Origin: Clonostachys chloroleuca
Taxonomy: Eukaryota > Ascomycota > Sordariomycetes > Hypocreales > Bionectriaceae
NCBI GenBank assembly: GCA_037952775.1
Contig: JBANAY010000003.1
Location: forward strand, 248,001 to 312,000
Reading direction: 5' to 3'
DNA length: 64,000 nucleotides
Positions within the stretch are counted from its first letter, which is position 1, and every line of letters begins with the position of its first letter. The notes beneath the pieces were generated by a model. The model was not told the DNA's origin. It saw only the letters and a list, made by a program, of their open reading frames with translations, and did not search any database. A program made the translations under genes and the position numbers. Below, one piece after another: positions 1 to 11,815 of this stretch.

Positions 1-450
1 CATTGGTGAGTTCGTAGCAGGATTCAGCCAGACCACAACAGGCAAAAAGATGGAATGAAGCAGATCCGATTACTTGTCATCCATTATTTAGTTATCTAGG
101 AGCTCATAACTCCACATGTTTTCATAAAGGTATTCTTTAATTAATGCATCTATCTATACGCGCGCGTAAGCGCTTGGAGAGGCCGAGATAGCGGGGGGCG
201 AACATAAATCTGACTGCGTAGTATTGACTGCAAGGATAAATCTGACTGTGGACACCAAGGATGGATGGTCCGAAGGCACAGCCTCATGAGTCCGATTCGA
301 TCCGTCAAAATCAGTCTGCCTAGCCAAACGCCTCGAATGTTAGGAGGCGTAGTAGGCGTGTTCAGAGAATTCTTAATTAAATGCTGAATCGCAACGTTAC
401 AAAAGTACAAAGATAAACTTCTATCCAACAAGTCACTTGTTCACTTAACG
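1..450. other. Intergenic, left edge
   Basis: No coding sequence I can support. Short open frames on the minus strand have no recognisable content. The last part is the upstream region of the HET gene that starts at 451. Confidence 0.5.
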
Positions 451-2374
451 ATGAGTATCTCTGCGGATCCACGTCGGCTATATCGCGCTCTGCCCGATGG
501 CTATATTCGGCTTTTGTTAATTGAGCCGTCAGCGGATCGCGATGCCCGGGTCGAGTGCCATCTCGCCCCGACGCAAATCGGCGACCGACCATACGAAGCT
601 CTATCCTATGTCTGGGGTCTGGAAGATGCAAGCCTAGGCATTCTTGTGGACAATGAAGAAATGCTGATACGACCGAATCTCCATGGCGCCCTCAAGGAGC
701 TCCGGTTGACAGATGAACCGCGCACACTCTGGGTCGACTCCATCTGCATCGACCAGTCGAATATTGCTGATAAAACTCAACAGATCAAACAGATGGCAAC
801 AATTTACTCGTCTGCCGCACAAGTTGTTGTCTGGCTAGGCGAACATGATGACGACACGGAAGCAGCGCTGGACTTCATCCAAGGCCTATCAAATCTGGAC
901 CCTGCCACAGCCCAGGTGATTGTGGACAACGAGAATATGCCATGGGAGCTTCGCAAGCGGGTCTTCAATGCGCTTGGTATGAAACACGGTATCGACAATT
1001 ATGACGAAGTTGTCGGGGGCCTCGTTAGGCTTATGGAAAATACATGGTGGACGAGAATCTGGACTGTCCAGGAGATCGTGTTGGCTGAGTCGGCAACTCT
1101 AAGATGTGGCGCGAAGTCTGCCTCGTGGGACAATCTCAGCAAGTTGGCTGCGTTTGCCCTCGAGGTTGCTCATCATAACACCCTGGATTTGGGACGGCCA
1201 ATGGACGAGGCAATATTTGATGAAGTCACCGCTCGCGTATCTAAGTTATACATTTCCGTTGGCTCTCTCAATAGTCTCTCACACAGAATCGCCCAAAGCT
1301 TAGACATACCTTTGGAGCAGATGATCGGGCCTCAGCTGCTCACAAGACGAGCAACAAATCCCTTGGACGTGATATACGCACTCCTAGGCATGGTGACGGA
1401 GAAGTCTGTCATCGAGATCGACTATGGGATGACCAAAAAGCAGGTGTACACGAGCACTATGAAAGCCATGCTCGAGCGAGGAACTCGCCTTCTTCCGCTG
1501 CATCTTCTGCAGGACTGCTATATGAAGCGTGATGCCAGTCTCCCGTCTTGGGTACCCGACTTCGAAATCCTCCATTCTTATGCGACTATTAACCTAGCCA
1601 CAAGTGGTGTGGGGACAACCCTAGCCATGGCCTCGTTGTACAACGCGTCGCTCGGAGATGCTACGGATCAATACGTACCCCAGTTCCTTGGCGATGACAA
1701 TGATGTCTTGCAGGTAGAAGGCGTGTCAGTAGATCAGGTGGCAAGCGTAGGGAACGTCTGCCCTCGCTTCCCCGACGGATGGGAAAAGCGATCACTTCAG
1801 CTTCAAACTGTTGTCGGACAATGGCGTGAACTGATACCAAAGACAACAGGCGAATACATTGGTGGAGGTTCCGTCATTGAGGCGTTTTGGAGAACGGTGA
1901 CATTTGACCTCGAGCTCACGGATCGAGACTATCTGGCCGGGAACCCAAACAGGAGAGACAAGAGACTGCCTAGAGGCGCCCTAGGGATGCCCCCGACAAC
2001 CGCAGCAGAGGAAGCTGAGATCCTGGAGGGAATTGTCGATGCCCCTCCTCCCAAGACAGTCCTGGAAAAACTGGGCGAAAGGCGCTTGTTCACAACCAAG
2101 TCGGGGTACTTTGGCCTGGGGCCGGCTTCCACAGAGCCTGGCGACACCGTCTGTATTTTGCGAAGTGCTCTGTTTCCTATCGTGGTCCGGCCAACCACGG
2201 ACGATCGTTGCATTATCATTGGTCATGGGTAAGCTCTTGATATTTATTTGATTATCTAATTGGACTTTACTAATAGTTTGATATTCTAGCTTTGTGCACG
2301 GAATTATGTATGGCGAAATAATCAACTCCTTGAAGGAGGGACGATCTTCACGACAGGTGTTTGAATTTGTATAA
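451..2374 (+). CDS. HET-domain (heterokaryon incompatibility) protein
   Basis: Two exons, 451-2228 and 2290-2374, with an intron 2229-2289 (GTAAGC...TTCTAG). The joined product is 620 aa. The HET signature lies near residues 45-140: YEALSYVWG, then RTLWVDSICIDQ, then QMATIYSSAAQVVVWLGE. The joined C-terminus reads HGFVHGIMYGE, the usual tail of this family, and this supports the intron. Without splicing the frame stops just after the donor. HET proteins take part in non-self recognition and cell death in filamentous fungi; some members of the family have no known allorecognition role. No partner gene (NACHT/NLR or SesA type) is visible beside it. ATG 451 is the first in frame and directly precedes the HET region. 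Confidence 0.9.
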
Positions 2375-2600
2375 GAGGTATATTGAGCGGAGGGTCTAAA
2401 GCTTAATAGTCTCATGATAGAAGATCTACTGGTCATGTTCCGTACACTAATCCGAGTGAAGAATTCGCAATTGCTTATTATCTAACTTAAAATAACTGTA
2501 AATAATGTCGACCTGGCTCGACCTCTATTTTTGATCTATGATTACTTAGGGCGGATTTGTAAATATGTAGTATTTTAGAGCGACAACTCAATTTCAAATA

Positions 2601-4579
2601 CTAATACCAAAAGAGACTCGGAACTTGGTAGTTGACGAAATTCTCCCACTCCCAGTCTGACAAAAAGTCCCTGGTACTAAGAGTGACGGCCCAGTCCAAC
2701 TCTTTGTCACCTTGCACCCAAGCACGAGCACCGTTGACGCTCCCGTCACGTCGTGACATTTGCCGATCGCCATACCCATAGGCAGCTACACGCATCATGG
2801 TGGTTAGCTAGATACTTTTTTGCAAACTAGGGGAAAGGATTGAGAGGGAGATGCTTACCGTGTGATCCGACAAACTCGGCAATGGAGCTTGCGCTTCCAG
2901 CTAAAGAAAACGCACCCATGGTCTGCTTCTTGATGTCGCCTCCTCCCTCATAGACACCTGAAATTCGTTGATTGGACAACGGATGGAGCGCGTCATATCC
3001 AATGACTCTGGTTTCCTGTGAGATACGATCGCTTGCGTGGGCTGCTGCGCCATCCTTATATAGCGCGATATCTAGACCGTTCAAAAGATTCTTCTGGAGA
3101 AACTCCAAATATTCCATCCCGGAAACCTTTTCAACAATGTAGCTAAGAACCATCGTTCCATAGTTGGAATATGCGTAAGATGCATCAGGTGCAAAGTCGA
3201 GCGGTCTCCCAATAACCCAATCAATAACGTCTTTTATCGTTGCGGTTCGACTGCCTTGCAGCAAGTCTAAGGCGACCATGCGGAACTGGAAAGCCGGGTC
3301 GCTAGACTTGTCTCGATCATATCCGGCCCTGTGCTCCAGAAGATGCCTTACGGTGATGTTTGCGGTGCGTGCATCTGCGTACTCATGAAAGTCAAGTAGA
3401 GGATATGCCGGGGTTGAGTAGTTGAGACGTCCAGTCTGTATCAAGTTGACAATGGCGGCATTGACAAACATCTTTGAAACGCTGCCCAAGAGGAACTTGT
3501 CGTCCGGCTCGACTTGGGCACGACTAGGCTCGGAAAAGGTAAAGGAACGCTCCGTGACGATGGTGCCATTCTTTGAAACGGCGAACTAGGCTTGACGAAC
3601 CCCATTCCTCTGCATCCATTGACGGAAGAGGGAGTCCATATTACTCTTGACGTTCTCGTTGTTAGCAAACCCATTAACAGGCCCCTTGACGGTCCATGTG
3701 CGCTGCTCAGACAAATCCGTCTCAGCGAAAATGGCCGTAAAGTGCGTGTCGACGCCGGAACCTGCCCCCTGTATATGGATGGGGTGAAGGCCATTTGTCT
3801 TCTGTGTCAGGATCTCGGCATCCAAAGCGGAAGCGGACAGAGAGGCGAACGAAGCCCAAGAGCCGATGTTGGTGTCCGTAAAGATGGGTGTAATCACATG
3901 GTCCTCCGAGACGAACAGGTGAGAGGAGCGCCAGAAACGTTTCGTCAACTCGGCTTGGAACACCTCTTTAATGTCGATACCGTAATTACACCACGGTGTA
4001 ATACACTGTATTGAAGACATTGCCGACATTCTCGTGGCCGAGCACGCAATAACGGCGGTTTTGGGGAGTGCCATACATTCGGAAGCTCTTTACAATCATG
4101 GAGTGCCCGACGGTTGCGTTCTGGAAGGCATACGGGTTTGTCAGATCGCAAGTCAGTGCCCAGAATGGCGCGCCCGAGACCAGCTCCATGACACAGGCGA
4201 AAGTAGCACGTTTGGCCGGGCCACGGGTCGCGACATAGCCCTTGGCCTGCCACGCCGTCCACCAATTTTCGAAGGATTTTGCGTCGAGGCCCTGGGCCAT
4301 CTCAAAGGCTGGGCTATCTCGTCGAACCCAAACGGCGGCGAACTGGGCGATGTCGGGCTCGCCATACGCGCTGAGAGAGATGACGCGATAGCCTTGCTGT
4401 TTGAGTTGGGTGGCTCTGGCAGTATGCTCGGCTCCATTGACGGAGTGGTATACTTCATATGTAGGTCGAGTGCTGTCCTTGCAAGGCACGGCCATAGCTA
4501 AAGAAAAGAGAGAAAGGAGAAGAAGGAAAGAGGCCGCATGACGGCTAAATAACGAACGCATTTTGAAGGGGTGCACCAT
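2601..4579 (-). pseudogene. Polyglycine-hydrolase-like secreted serine hydrolase, broken
   Basis: The order of parts matches fungal polyglycine hydrolases, secreted proteases that cleave polyglycine linkers of plant class IV chitinases: signal peptide (from 4579 or 4561, hydrophobic run LLLLSLFSLAMA), tandem repeats of the type GYRVISLSAYGEPDIAQ...AAVWV, then a class C beta-lactamase-like domain. The domain keeps the SxxK serine motif (GSVSKMF) and the YxN motif (YSNYG). An intron 2858-2786 joins VGSH to AAYGYGD; the C-terminus ends at 2601. Two lesions interrupt it: a frame change at about 3986-3990 after NTVYYTVV, and an in-frame TAG at 3588-3586 between VRQA and FAVSKNG, where relatives have a sense codon. 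It is therefore probably inactive. The family call is from recalled motif layout; a general beta-lactamase-like esterase is the alternative. Confidence 0.75.
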
Positions 4580-5682
4580 GGCGCGTAAAGAGCGTGTGTT
4601 TAAGCAAAGGTGGGCTGAGATGCTCAAGAAATATTAATGCCCACATTATGTCCGGAAGATTAAGAGTATTTATCGAAGTTTACTCCATTTCTTATGCTCA
4701 CATCAAGTTGTACGAGAGCCAAGCCCGTCCATGGCCTCGTTTCTTATTATAACCCTGACCGGAATGGCCGTACATCTCCCCAGAACAACGCGAGACAGAC
4801 AATTGGCTGCCCGATGCGGGCTTCGATCTGGGCCTCGATCCACTATTGCTCTGTGCAACGGATTAGTCCAGTGATGTCAACTGCATGCCCTCGCCTGAGC
4901 TTCCAGTCGATTGTATGATAAAATTGTTAGCGCGATGGCCTAGGTACGTACATAGAATATGATACAGAAAACAACCAACCTTTGTAACCATAATTGAAGG
5001 CTATAAAGTTGTAGTCTAATATTAGACTATATGTGAGCAACTGACAGCATAGGGCGGAGGCCTGTCAGGCTCTTCGCCAGATTTAAAATCAGGAGATGAC
5101 ATAAGGAGATTGCTATTAGAACAACTCTGGAAGATGTGAACTCTTAAACCGGTATGAATAATGGAATTACTTCTACATGTTTAGTTTTGCCTCTGATAGC
5201 CACACACAAATGGCGTCGGAATTAATGTCACATCTGTCCTCTGGCGCTTGTGCTGCGACTTGTCCCCAATCGACTGGCAGTCCATCGGGTCGATATTGTT
5301 AGTTTCTGACCAGCGCAAGAATTAATTGCCATAGCCGCGGCCTCGTTATGTTGGTGGAATGAGCTGAAACAATAGTGTAGTTGGCCGCATTCAAAAAGAC
5401 CTGCTTGTCTGCCTGGTCCAGCGCGGCCGGCCCTGGGCAGCCATAAAAATGTGTCATAGACTTTTTCTACAACAGAAACCAGGGGTGGGCTACATAAATG
5501 CGACCTCTCCAAGGCACTTAATGAAGCATTCGCATATATAGCACTATTTGTGGCGATGAACACAACGATGGAGGTCAGCAATTCACTTAGTGCCTGCCCG
5601 GATGTGCATAAATAAACCACAAATTGCTCAAAAATCACAAACTTCCAACTTGACTTCCATTTAAAGGATTGAATCTATCACC
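4580..5682. other. Intergenic, 1.1 kb
   Basis: No supported gene. A 136-aa minus-strand frame (5228-5638) has no recognisable motif and no splice logic. The right end contains the upstream region of the small gene at 5683. Confidence 0.4.
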
Positions 5683-5997
5683 ATGACGCCAGTAAAGAGT
5701 TTTGATGCCATATACAGTGAGAATCAAGACCTGTATCCTCCTGATGGGCCTCTAATCCCTCCTAACAAAGCTTGGAAACCGTCTTACACTGCTGATTATC
5801 ACGATCCAGATCGTGTCCAACCAGGAATATCTGGGGACGAATATAAGAAGTTTCTGGCAGCATATTATCAAGGACTCAAAGAAGAGGCTAGGAGCTACGG
5901 GTCAGAGGCCTTCAAGAAAATGGGTTTTGTTTTCACTTCAGTTATTTTCCAGCCGAAACCTATTGATATGAACCAACTCCTCGGAAGAGCGAGCTAA
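5683..5997 (+). CDS. Hypothetical protein, 104 aa
   Basis: A single open frame with a good fungal start context (ATCACCATGACG) and an ordinary protein composition: rich in Pro, Tyr and Lys, with no signal peptide and no membrane segment. The middle reads DEYKKFLAAYYQGLKEEAR, likely helical. I do not recognise the family. It lies 100 bp upstream of a PD-(D/E)XK-like relic on the same strand and could be the surviving 5' part of that gene, but no clean intron joins them. Confidence 0.45.
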   Translation: MTPVKSFDAIYSENQDLYPPDGPLIPPNKAWKPSYTADYHDPDRVQPGISGDEYKKFLAAYYQGLKEEARSYGSEAFKKMGFVFTSVIFQPKPIDMNQLLGRAS

Positions 5998-6098
5998 GAA
6001 CAAATAAATAAGCAGATGGGGCGGTAGTATATTAATTATGAAATGTTTGTGTTTCTCATTATACCTTTCTCTGTAAGCGACTTATTGATTGAAATTTA

Positions 6099-6759
6099 GG
6101 TATCTTTGGCCCAGATCCATCACCCTAAGCCAACTATGACTTGGACCAGGGCAGGCTTCAGGCATTGATGGTCCACCCTGATTTTGCCATTATATCAGAC
6201 CCGAAGCAGGGCTGTCCAGATCTCGCTTTCCCGTTCGCTGTCTTTGAGGCCAAGTGATAGAGTGGTGACGCCCGCGACGCACGGCAACAAGCTTGTGCTG
6301 CCGGAGCTGCATACCTTGACTTAGTTGACGCTTTGGCCCGAGTACCAAGAAACAGACAAGATCCTGGGGGTAAAAAAGTCGAGTATCAACCTGACAGTCG
6401 CGATGCCCGTCAGGTATTTGCCTTCACATCCTTTGGATCGTACTGGCATGTCCTTGTTGGCTACAGACGTCCTCGATCCAAAACAGCACATTCCACCATT
6501 GAAGGTATGAGCAAGAACGTATACGTATGTCTCCCATAACTTTACGGCGAATCTTCAAAGGCTGTGGAGTGGCCGTGTCATCAATGAGCGAACAGCTTGG
6601 GAACTCTTCCTCGTGGATCAGATCCATGAGGGGAGTGACAGTATATCGAAACTGTATCGCGCGACTCCTCAAGAACTGGCATCATCTCTGCTTCCAGGAA
6701 TTATCATAAATGCTTCCACATACCTTCCGACTTGTCTACGGTCTGTCGTCCTGGAATGA
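6099..6759 (+). pseudogene. Relic of a fungal PD-(D/E)XK-nuclease-like protein
   Basis: One frame, read through stops, gives a run typical of a common multicopy fungal family: GIFGPDPSP, HPDFAIISDPK, LAFPFAVFEAK, then ARDARRQACAAGAAYLDL, QVFAFTSFGSYWHVLVGYRRPR and MSKNVYV. A second frame continues with QRLWSGRVINERTAWELFLVDQIHE. Stops interrupt it at 6126 (TAA) and 6255-6260 (TGA TAG, directly after the ExK-type motif FEAK), and the frame changes at about 6525-6553. No ATG-started frame covers it. The family assignment is from recalled conserved strings, so the fold name is less certain than the fact that this is decayed coding sequence. Confidence 0.6.
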
Positions 6760-7196
6760 CGGAAGTTTTTGTTCATTTACCCGACCTCGAATGGTTGGGG
6801 TACCTCGGACCTACCAAGCGCCAAAGGGCTCGAGCGTTGCAATGCCTCTATTCTTGGGACGCATTCTTCGACCATTTTCATCCCCATTCAGCCACGTACA
6901 TTCATCATGCTGTTCTACAGAGGGACAGACACAGAGAGACCGTCCGAGTTCTTTCGAGGCGCAACATGAGAACGGACGACGAGCACAAAGAGGCCAGGGT
7001 CAATCGTCTCAAACTATGGGTAGAAGGAAAAGTGCCTACCCCGAAAGCCCCTCGGAGGGCTGTTAAGATGCAGCCCGCAGTGCCGCAGCCGGACGTCCCC
7101 GACCTCATAGCTGCTTCGTTAGAGGACAACAAGAGACCAGGAGATCCTACGTTAGAACATGCTATCAAGGCTACTAAAAGACATAAGACACAATGA
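6756..7196 (+). CDS. Hypothetical ORF, 146 aa, possible 3' remnant of the relic
   Basis: The frame starts at an ATG overlapping the last stop of the preceding relic (MTEVFVHLPDLEW...) and runs to TGA 7196. It is rich in Arg, Lys and Pro, with a basic tail (KATKRHKTQ). No domain is recognised. It may be the still-open C-terminal part of the broken PD-(D/E)XK-like gene rather than an independent gene. Confidence 0.3.
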   Translation: MTEVFVHLPDLEWLGYLGPTKRQRARALQCLYSWDAFFDHFHPHSATYIHHAVLQRDRHRETVRVLSRRNMRTDDEHKEARVNRLKLWVEGKVPTPKAPRRAVKMQPAVPQPDVPDLIAASLEDNKRPGDPTLEHAIKATKRHKTQ

Positions 7197-7689
7197 GTAG
7201 AGCGTGGCGTAGAGAGGCGGTTTTAATTTGCTTCTGTTGATCGAATTCGAGGTTAATGATGGCTTTTTACGAGGCATTCACGATTTAAAACTAGCAGCGC
7301 GCGAGAGTCGCATTTTGTACTCACACGCATGCCGAGGCTATGAATTAGGAGTCGGGTAAGAATGCTACCAATTAAACGATGTCACCTTGGCCGTCTGATA
7401 GATAGGTGAATTCGCCCGAGTCAACGAACCATTGGATTCGGAAGCGGGGTTGGCAAGAGATGGGCCCTGGTTAAAATTCATCACGGAATGACGTCTTTCA
7501 GGGGAACATGACGCTTTCTGCTATAACTAACTAGTCATCGCGAATTCGGTAAATGACTCACGCCGGCCAAGGAGTGGGGTGTCAAGGTAAATTTGATGTT
7601 GCGCATATAACTATTGACTTATACATATGCATTCACTGAGGATTCCTCTCGGTTTAATTAGCCCTTCAGGAATCGCCGTTGACTTCGGG
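7197..7689. other. Intergenic, about 0.5 kb
   Basis: No gene seen. It contains the upstream region of the methyltransferase. An in-frame alternative ATG at 7627 would add 21 residues to that protein. Confidence 0.4.
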
Positions 7690-8436
7690 ATGTCTCAAAA
7701 TATATATGACGATGCAAACTTCTTTCGCGGGTATGCTGCCCTTGACCGATCAACTGGAGGACTCGACAAGGCCCCTGAATGGCCAACATTACGCTCCTAC
7801 ATCCCCAGTCTTCAAGGAGCGCACGTTCTTGATCTCGGCTGTGGCTATGGATGGTTTTCCCGCTGGGCAAGGAGCAATGGGGCCACTACTGTCGACGCGT
7901 TCGATCTGTCAGCAAACATGTTGGATCGTGCCAGATCCATGACGAATGATGACGGGATTACCTACAAAAGGGCAGACCTAGACGCTTTTCGGCTTCCGGA
8001 CGAGCAAGAGCAGGCTTACGACTTGGTCTTTAGTTCTCTTGCACTTCACTATCTCGTCAATCTTCGAGAACTCGTCACGGAGATCCATAGAGCTCTAAAG
8101 CCCGGCGGAACCTTTATCTTTTCCATTGAACACCCAATTTTCACCGCTCCGTCTAACGCCCAGTTCATCACAGACGAGGCCTCTGGGCGTGATTATTGGC
8201 CCTTGAATGACTACCAAAAGGAAGGGCTGAGGGTAACGGATTGGCTGGCGGAAGGGGTTCGCAAACAGCACCGCACTACCGCGACCTATATCAACACGTT
8301 GATTGATGCCGGGTTTGAGTTAAAACGGTTTGATGAATGGTATCCAACGGCCGAGGAGCTTGAGAGATATCCCTGGCATAAAGTGCTGGATAGACCTATC
8401 TTTTTGTTGATGAGTTCAAGGAAGCGAGCGCAATAG
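7690..8436 (+). CDS. Class I SAM-dependent methyltransferase
   Basis: Intronless, 248 aa from ATG 7690 (MSQNIYDDANFF). Rossmann methyltransferase motifs are in order: motif I VLDLGCGYGWFSRWA (SAM binding), the acidic loop VDAFDLSANML, motif II-like YDLVFSSLALHYL, and the post-II segment LKPGGTFIFSIEHP. This layout is that of Methyltransf_11/25-type small-molecule enzymes. An upstream in-frame ATG at 7627 adds a tail (MHSLRIPLG) not typical of the family, so the later start is preferred. The substrate cannot be read from the sequence, and there is no neighbouring biosynthetic core gene to suggest one. Confidence 0.85.
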   Translation: MSQNIYDDANFFRGYAALDRSTGGLDKAPEWPTLRSYIPSLQGAHVLDLGCGYGWFSRWARSNGATTVDAFDLSANMLDRARSMTNDDGITYKRADLDAFRLPDEQEQAYDLVFSSLALHYLVNLRELVTEIHRALKPGGTFIFSIEHPIFTAPSNAQFITDEASGRDYWPLNDYQKEGLRVTDWLAEGVRKQHRTTATYINTLIDAGFELKRFDEWYPTAEELERYPWHKVLDRPIFLLMSSRKRAQ

Positions 8437-9151
8437 CTAGCGTTGAGATGTCACAAATCTACTCGGCGGATAGATAGCAGGTTCAAGTCGAGCTCCTTGA
8501 CCAAATTCATATGAACCAGCCTTGCGTTGGGTGTATACTTTACTTCTCTATGAAATCACTCGTAATAGATTCATACCGTGTCAGTGAATTGCAATAAGGC
8601 TAAGATTCCATCTTGATTATTACAATACGTTTAAAGAGATCCAACTATTGCAGTCAGCTCCACTCAAGGCCTTCTTTGCATGCCCATCCACCTAAGCTAG
8701 GAGGCTTTTAGCCGGCAAGCCAAATCTCAGCATGAGGCTAGACCTCCCACTTTGCCATATACCAGCCCAATTCGAGCACAGTGGGTTACCTTCCAATTTT
8801 GACGATGTCATGGATCTCCTGTCGAGCAGCCACACATGCACTCTCAGTAGCACGAATTAAACCATCCGGGCCAGAGCTGTAAACCCAAGCCGCCCTCTCT
8901 GTATCGGAGCTATGCGCCTCGATGTGGATCTGCCGAACCCGCCTTGACCAGTCAGCCAAGAGGAACGTTGAATATTATGTCCAGGGTCTCGTGGATTGTG
9001 AATATGTCAGCGATACTCAGCCAAAGTCCAAAGATCCTCCGTTGATGAAACTGCCCACTCGGACTATCTTCTACTTCTACCACGGATTAATTCGCGTCAG
9101 CACCTCCCCCAGTTTCCCTAAGTCGTGCGCCCATCCACCCGACTAGACAGC
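8437..9151. other. Intergenic, 0.7 kb
   Basis: No gene recognised. It includes the upstream region of the Zn2Cys6 regulator. Confidence 0.4.
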
Positions 9152-11278
9152 ATGAGAACTATTCAGGAGACCGGCATGGAAGAGCTCAGATCTGCAGCCA
9201 CGGATCCTTCACCCAGCGACACGCCATCAAGGGTCTGCAATCAGTGCATCCGGTAAAGTTTTATCTCCTTACTTTCATGATTAGCTTTGGCACCTTATTG
9301 ACTTCAAGACCTACGGTGCAGGAGAAAGGTCAAATGTACGCCCTTGAGTCAGCTATCAACCCATTTCGTCTGTAGAACGTGCCATTCACCTTTCTGTAGG
9401 TGATCAAGAGCGACCAAAATGCTCCCGTTGCTTTCAGCGCGGGGAATCTTGCTCCTACACATCCACACGACGCAAACCTGGCCCCTCGCGCGGCTCACAC
9501 TACAATACGCTGAGAATCAAGTCGAAGCGGTCGTCTAGTACGTATGGATAACGGTTCAGAAGTTATCATTTGGACCCTAGCTGGACACTCGCTAACTAGC
9601 CTACAAACCCCGGCCAGGGTCGTCCTAATTCTCTGAATGAGTCTCCCACTCCGGATGCCACATTGGCACCAGCGACACCTATATTTACGCTCCGGCAAGA
9701 CGATTCAGCCCCCAGTCTAGTTCAAACTTTCCTGATACCCCGACGGGTACGTCGACCAGTCATCAAAGTGTGATCGAGTTAGGCTTCACTCCACTTCAAG
9801 AGCACGATCTGTATGCATCTCAGAGGTTTTTAATAAGGGGAAGAGCTGCTAATCTTCTGTCATTCGCGTTCAGCCTCAATGAATACTTCGACATTATCCA
9901 GGATGCGAGCCCAATCTTCTCAAAGGACCGGTTCCTCCAAGGTTACAGAGATTTTTGCAGCCGTGATCTTGTCTCTACGATGGTTGCTATAACAGCTAAG
10001 CTGACCAAAAGCGACATTTTCGTTGACAGTTCGCAAATAGACTCCCACATAGACATGCTGCTGCATTCAGAGTCACTCGAGGTAGACATGATAGGGAATT
10101 GCCCGTCGTTGGATGAGTTCCGCAAGGCCTGCCTATTGGCCGTTTACGAGTTTCACCAGTTCCCGGGTCATCAATCCTGGCTCCGAATAGATAGACTTAC
10201 ACGCATGGCCTATCGCGTTGGACTGGATCGTCTGGAGAATATGCGAGGCCTCTATAGCGACTGGGAGGCCATTGGAGAGCAGGATATGCAAGAGTGGCGG
10301 GCTGTGTGGTGGTGCATTTATCACCTCGATTCCTACTCTAATCTGGCAACCGGCACACTGTTCCTCATCGAGGATGCTAACATTAACACATCCTTAATTC
10401 AGTGTCACCCAAACAACCGACCCCCGGATTTGTATTTGCCTCCACGCTCTGGATCTTTATGGGAAATTCTTCCTTCCATTACCTCCAACACTCAAACCAA
10501 TCTCAGGAACATCAACATCATTACGGTTGCTGCCACGCGCCAGGTTGGGCCCGCCGCACGAATGCACCTCTTGCGGCGAAAGGAAGAAACAATCACACGC
10601 CTTGCACAAATCGAACGAGATCTGTCGGCACTCAGACTAGCCCTCCCTTCTGGCTGGCTAAATCCTCGATGCAATGCATTTTCAGACGAGTTTCCTGCCG
10701 ACCATCATACGAGGCTAATCACGGTCCTTCATATCATAATGGCCCAACTGCTAGTCTCGATCCTCAGCTGTAGTTGTAGCTGCAGCGAGAGACAGGATGA
10801 AGACTGGCTTGTGAACTGGAAGAGTGTGCTTGAGAGTTGTCGAGATATTGCAACTACGGCCTCAGCCTGGAACAGCTCATTGTGTTCCACGGTTGATCCT
10901 GCCATTTCCTTGACCATCTTCACGGCACTGGTATTCCTGGACCTTCACCAAAAATCGTCTTATATTTCTCCCGCCAGCCTGAGATCTACCATCCAGAACA
11001 AGGATATCTTGCGCTTACAGCTTGAGCATTTTGCGAGTATATGGACACTTCCTCGACTTCTCACTTGTATGTAGGCCCAATCCATCCCAATCACCAGGGC
11101 TCCCCCAGCTAAAGCACTCGCCCCAGTATCATTCAAAGGCTTCAGCGAGTCAATTTCTGGGCCGCTTTCCAATAAGCAAATAGCCTCAATAATGTCGCGC
11201 TTTGAAGCCCCCTTGCACCCTCGATGGCTCCAGTTCATCTCGTCTACCCAGTCAGCTTCAGGCACTGGCAGATACTAG
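9152..11278 (+). CDS. Zn2Cys6 fungal transcription factor
   Basis: Five exons by my reading: 9152-9252, 9322-9335, 9400-9541, 9673-11066 and 11109-11278; product about 606 aa. The DNA-binding domain is rebuilt across the first two introns as CNQCIRRKVKC, then DQERPKCSRCFQRGESC, giving the C-x2-C-x6-C-x6-C-x2-C-x6-C pattern of binuclear zinc clusters, followed by a basic linker. Exon 2 is only 14 nt. The third intron (9542-9672) is the least certain: it is the choice that keeps the frame with a GTATGG donor and a CACCAG acceptor. The long exon 4 is a helical middle-homology region (RIDRLTRMAYRVGLDRL, then EWRAVWWCIYHLDSYSN). The target genes are unknown; the nearest downstream gene is the epoxide-hydrolase-like enzyme on the opposite strand. 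Confidence 0.8.
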
Positions 11279-11815
11279 ATGGCACGCGGACCACACGCTT
11301 CGATACGCTCCAGTTCTAGACTTCTCAGTCTCTCCTTGAATCTAGAGCGAACGACACTTGTAAGCCAACATTTCATGTCCTATTAAATTCAACACTTGTT
11401 TGAAAGGTGACCGTGTTCATCTTTGGACAAGATATATTTCTCAATCTATGCATCCAAAACCTAGTATTCAATTAGCATGGCCTTGGTAGTGTTGCGTGGA
11501 GGATCAATGAAGAAGACGGCGCCTTTAATACGAGGATGCAAATATTATGTTCGCAAGCTACGCACTGGGCACTGGAATCCATACGACATGTACTCCATTA
11601 CATTGGTGTCATTTGATATCAGATTACAAATAGAGTTTCAAATAAGAAACGAAGGCCCAGTATTTCTCGAGAGGATTTTCAAGAGGATAGAACAATATAT
11701 TGAGACTTTCTGAGCAACTATAGTGTCTGCGGGACATGAGAACGAGTCGCTCACTCTAATCTATTGTTGGATTTTGACTCCCCTTGCTTTTCTCAGAAAA
11801 GTGCGAGCGAGCCCA
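11279..11815. other. Intergenic between convergent genes
   Basis: No supported gene. A 78-aa plus frame (11477-11713) is open but shows no family feature. Confidence 0.4.

Noticed and set aside
5228..5638. 136-aa minus-strand ORF
   Set aside because: No motif, no conserved string, no start or splice support; composition looks random.
9152..11278. Zn2Cys6 regulator first looked broken because all three frames stop in the linker at 9540-9770
   Set aside because: An intron 9542-9672 with a GTATGG donor and a CACCAG acceptor restores one frame to the long exon, so it is called intact.
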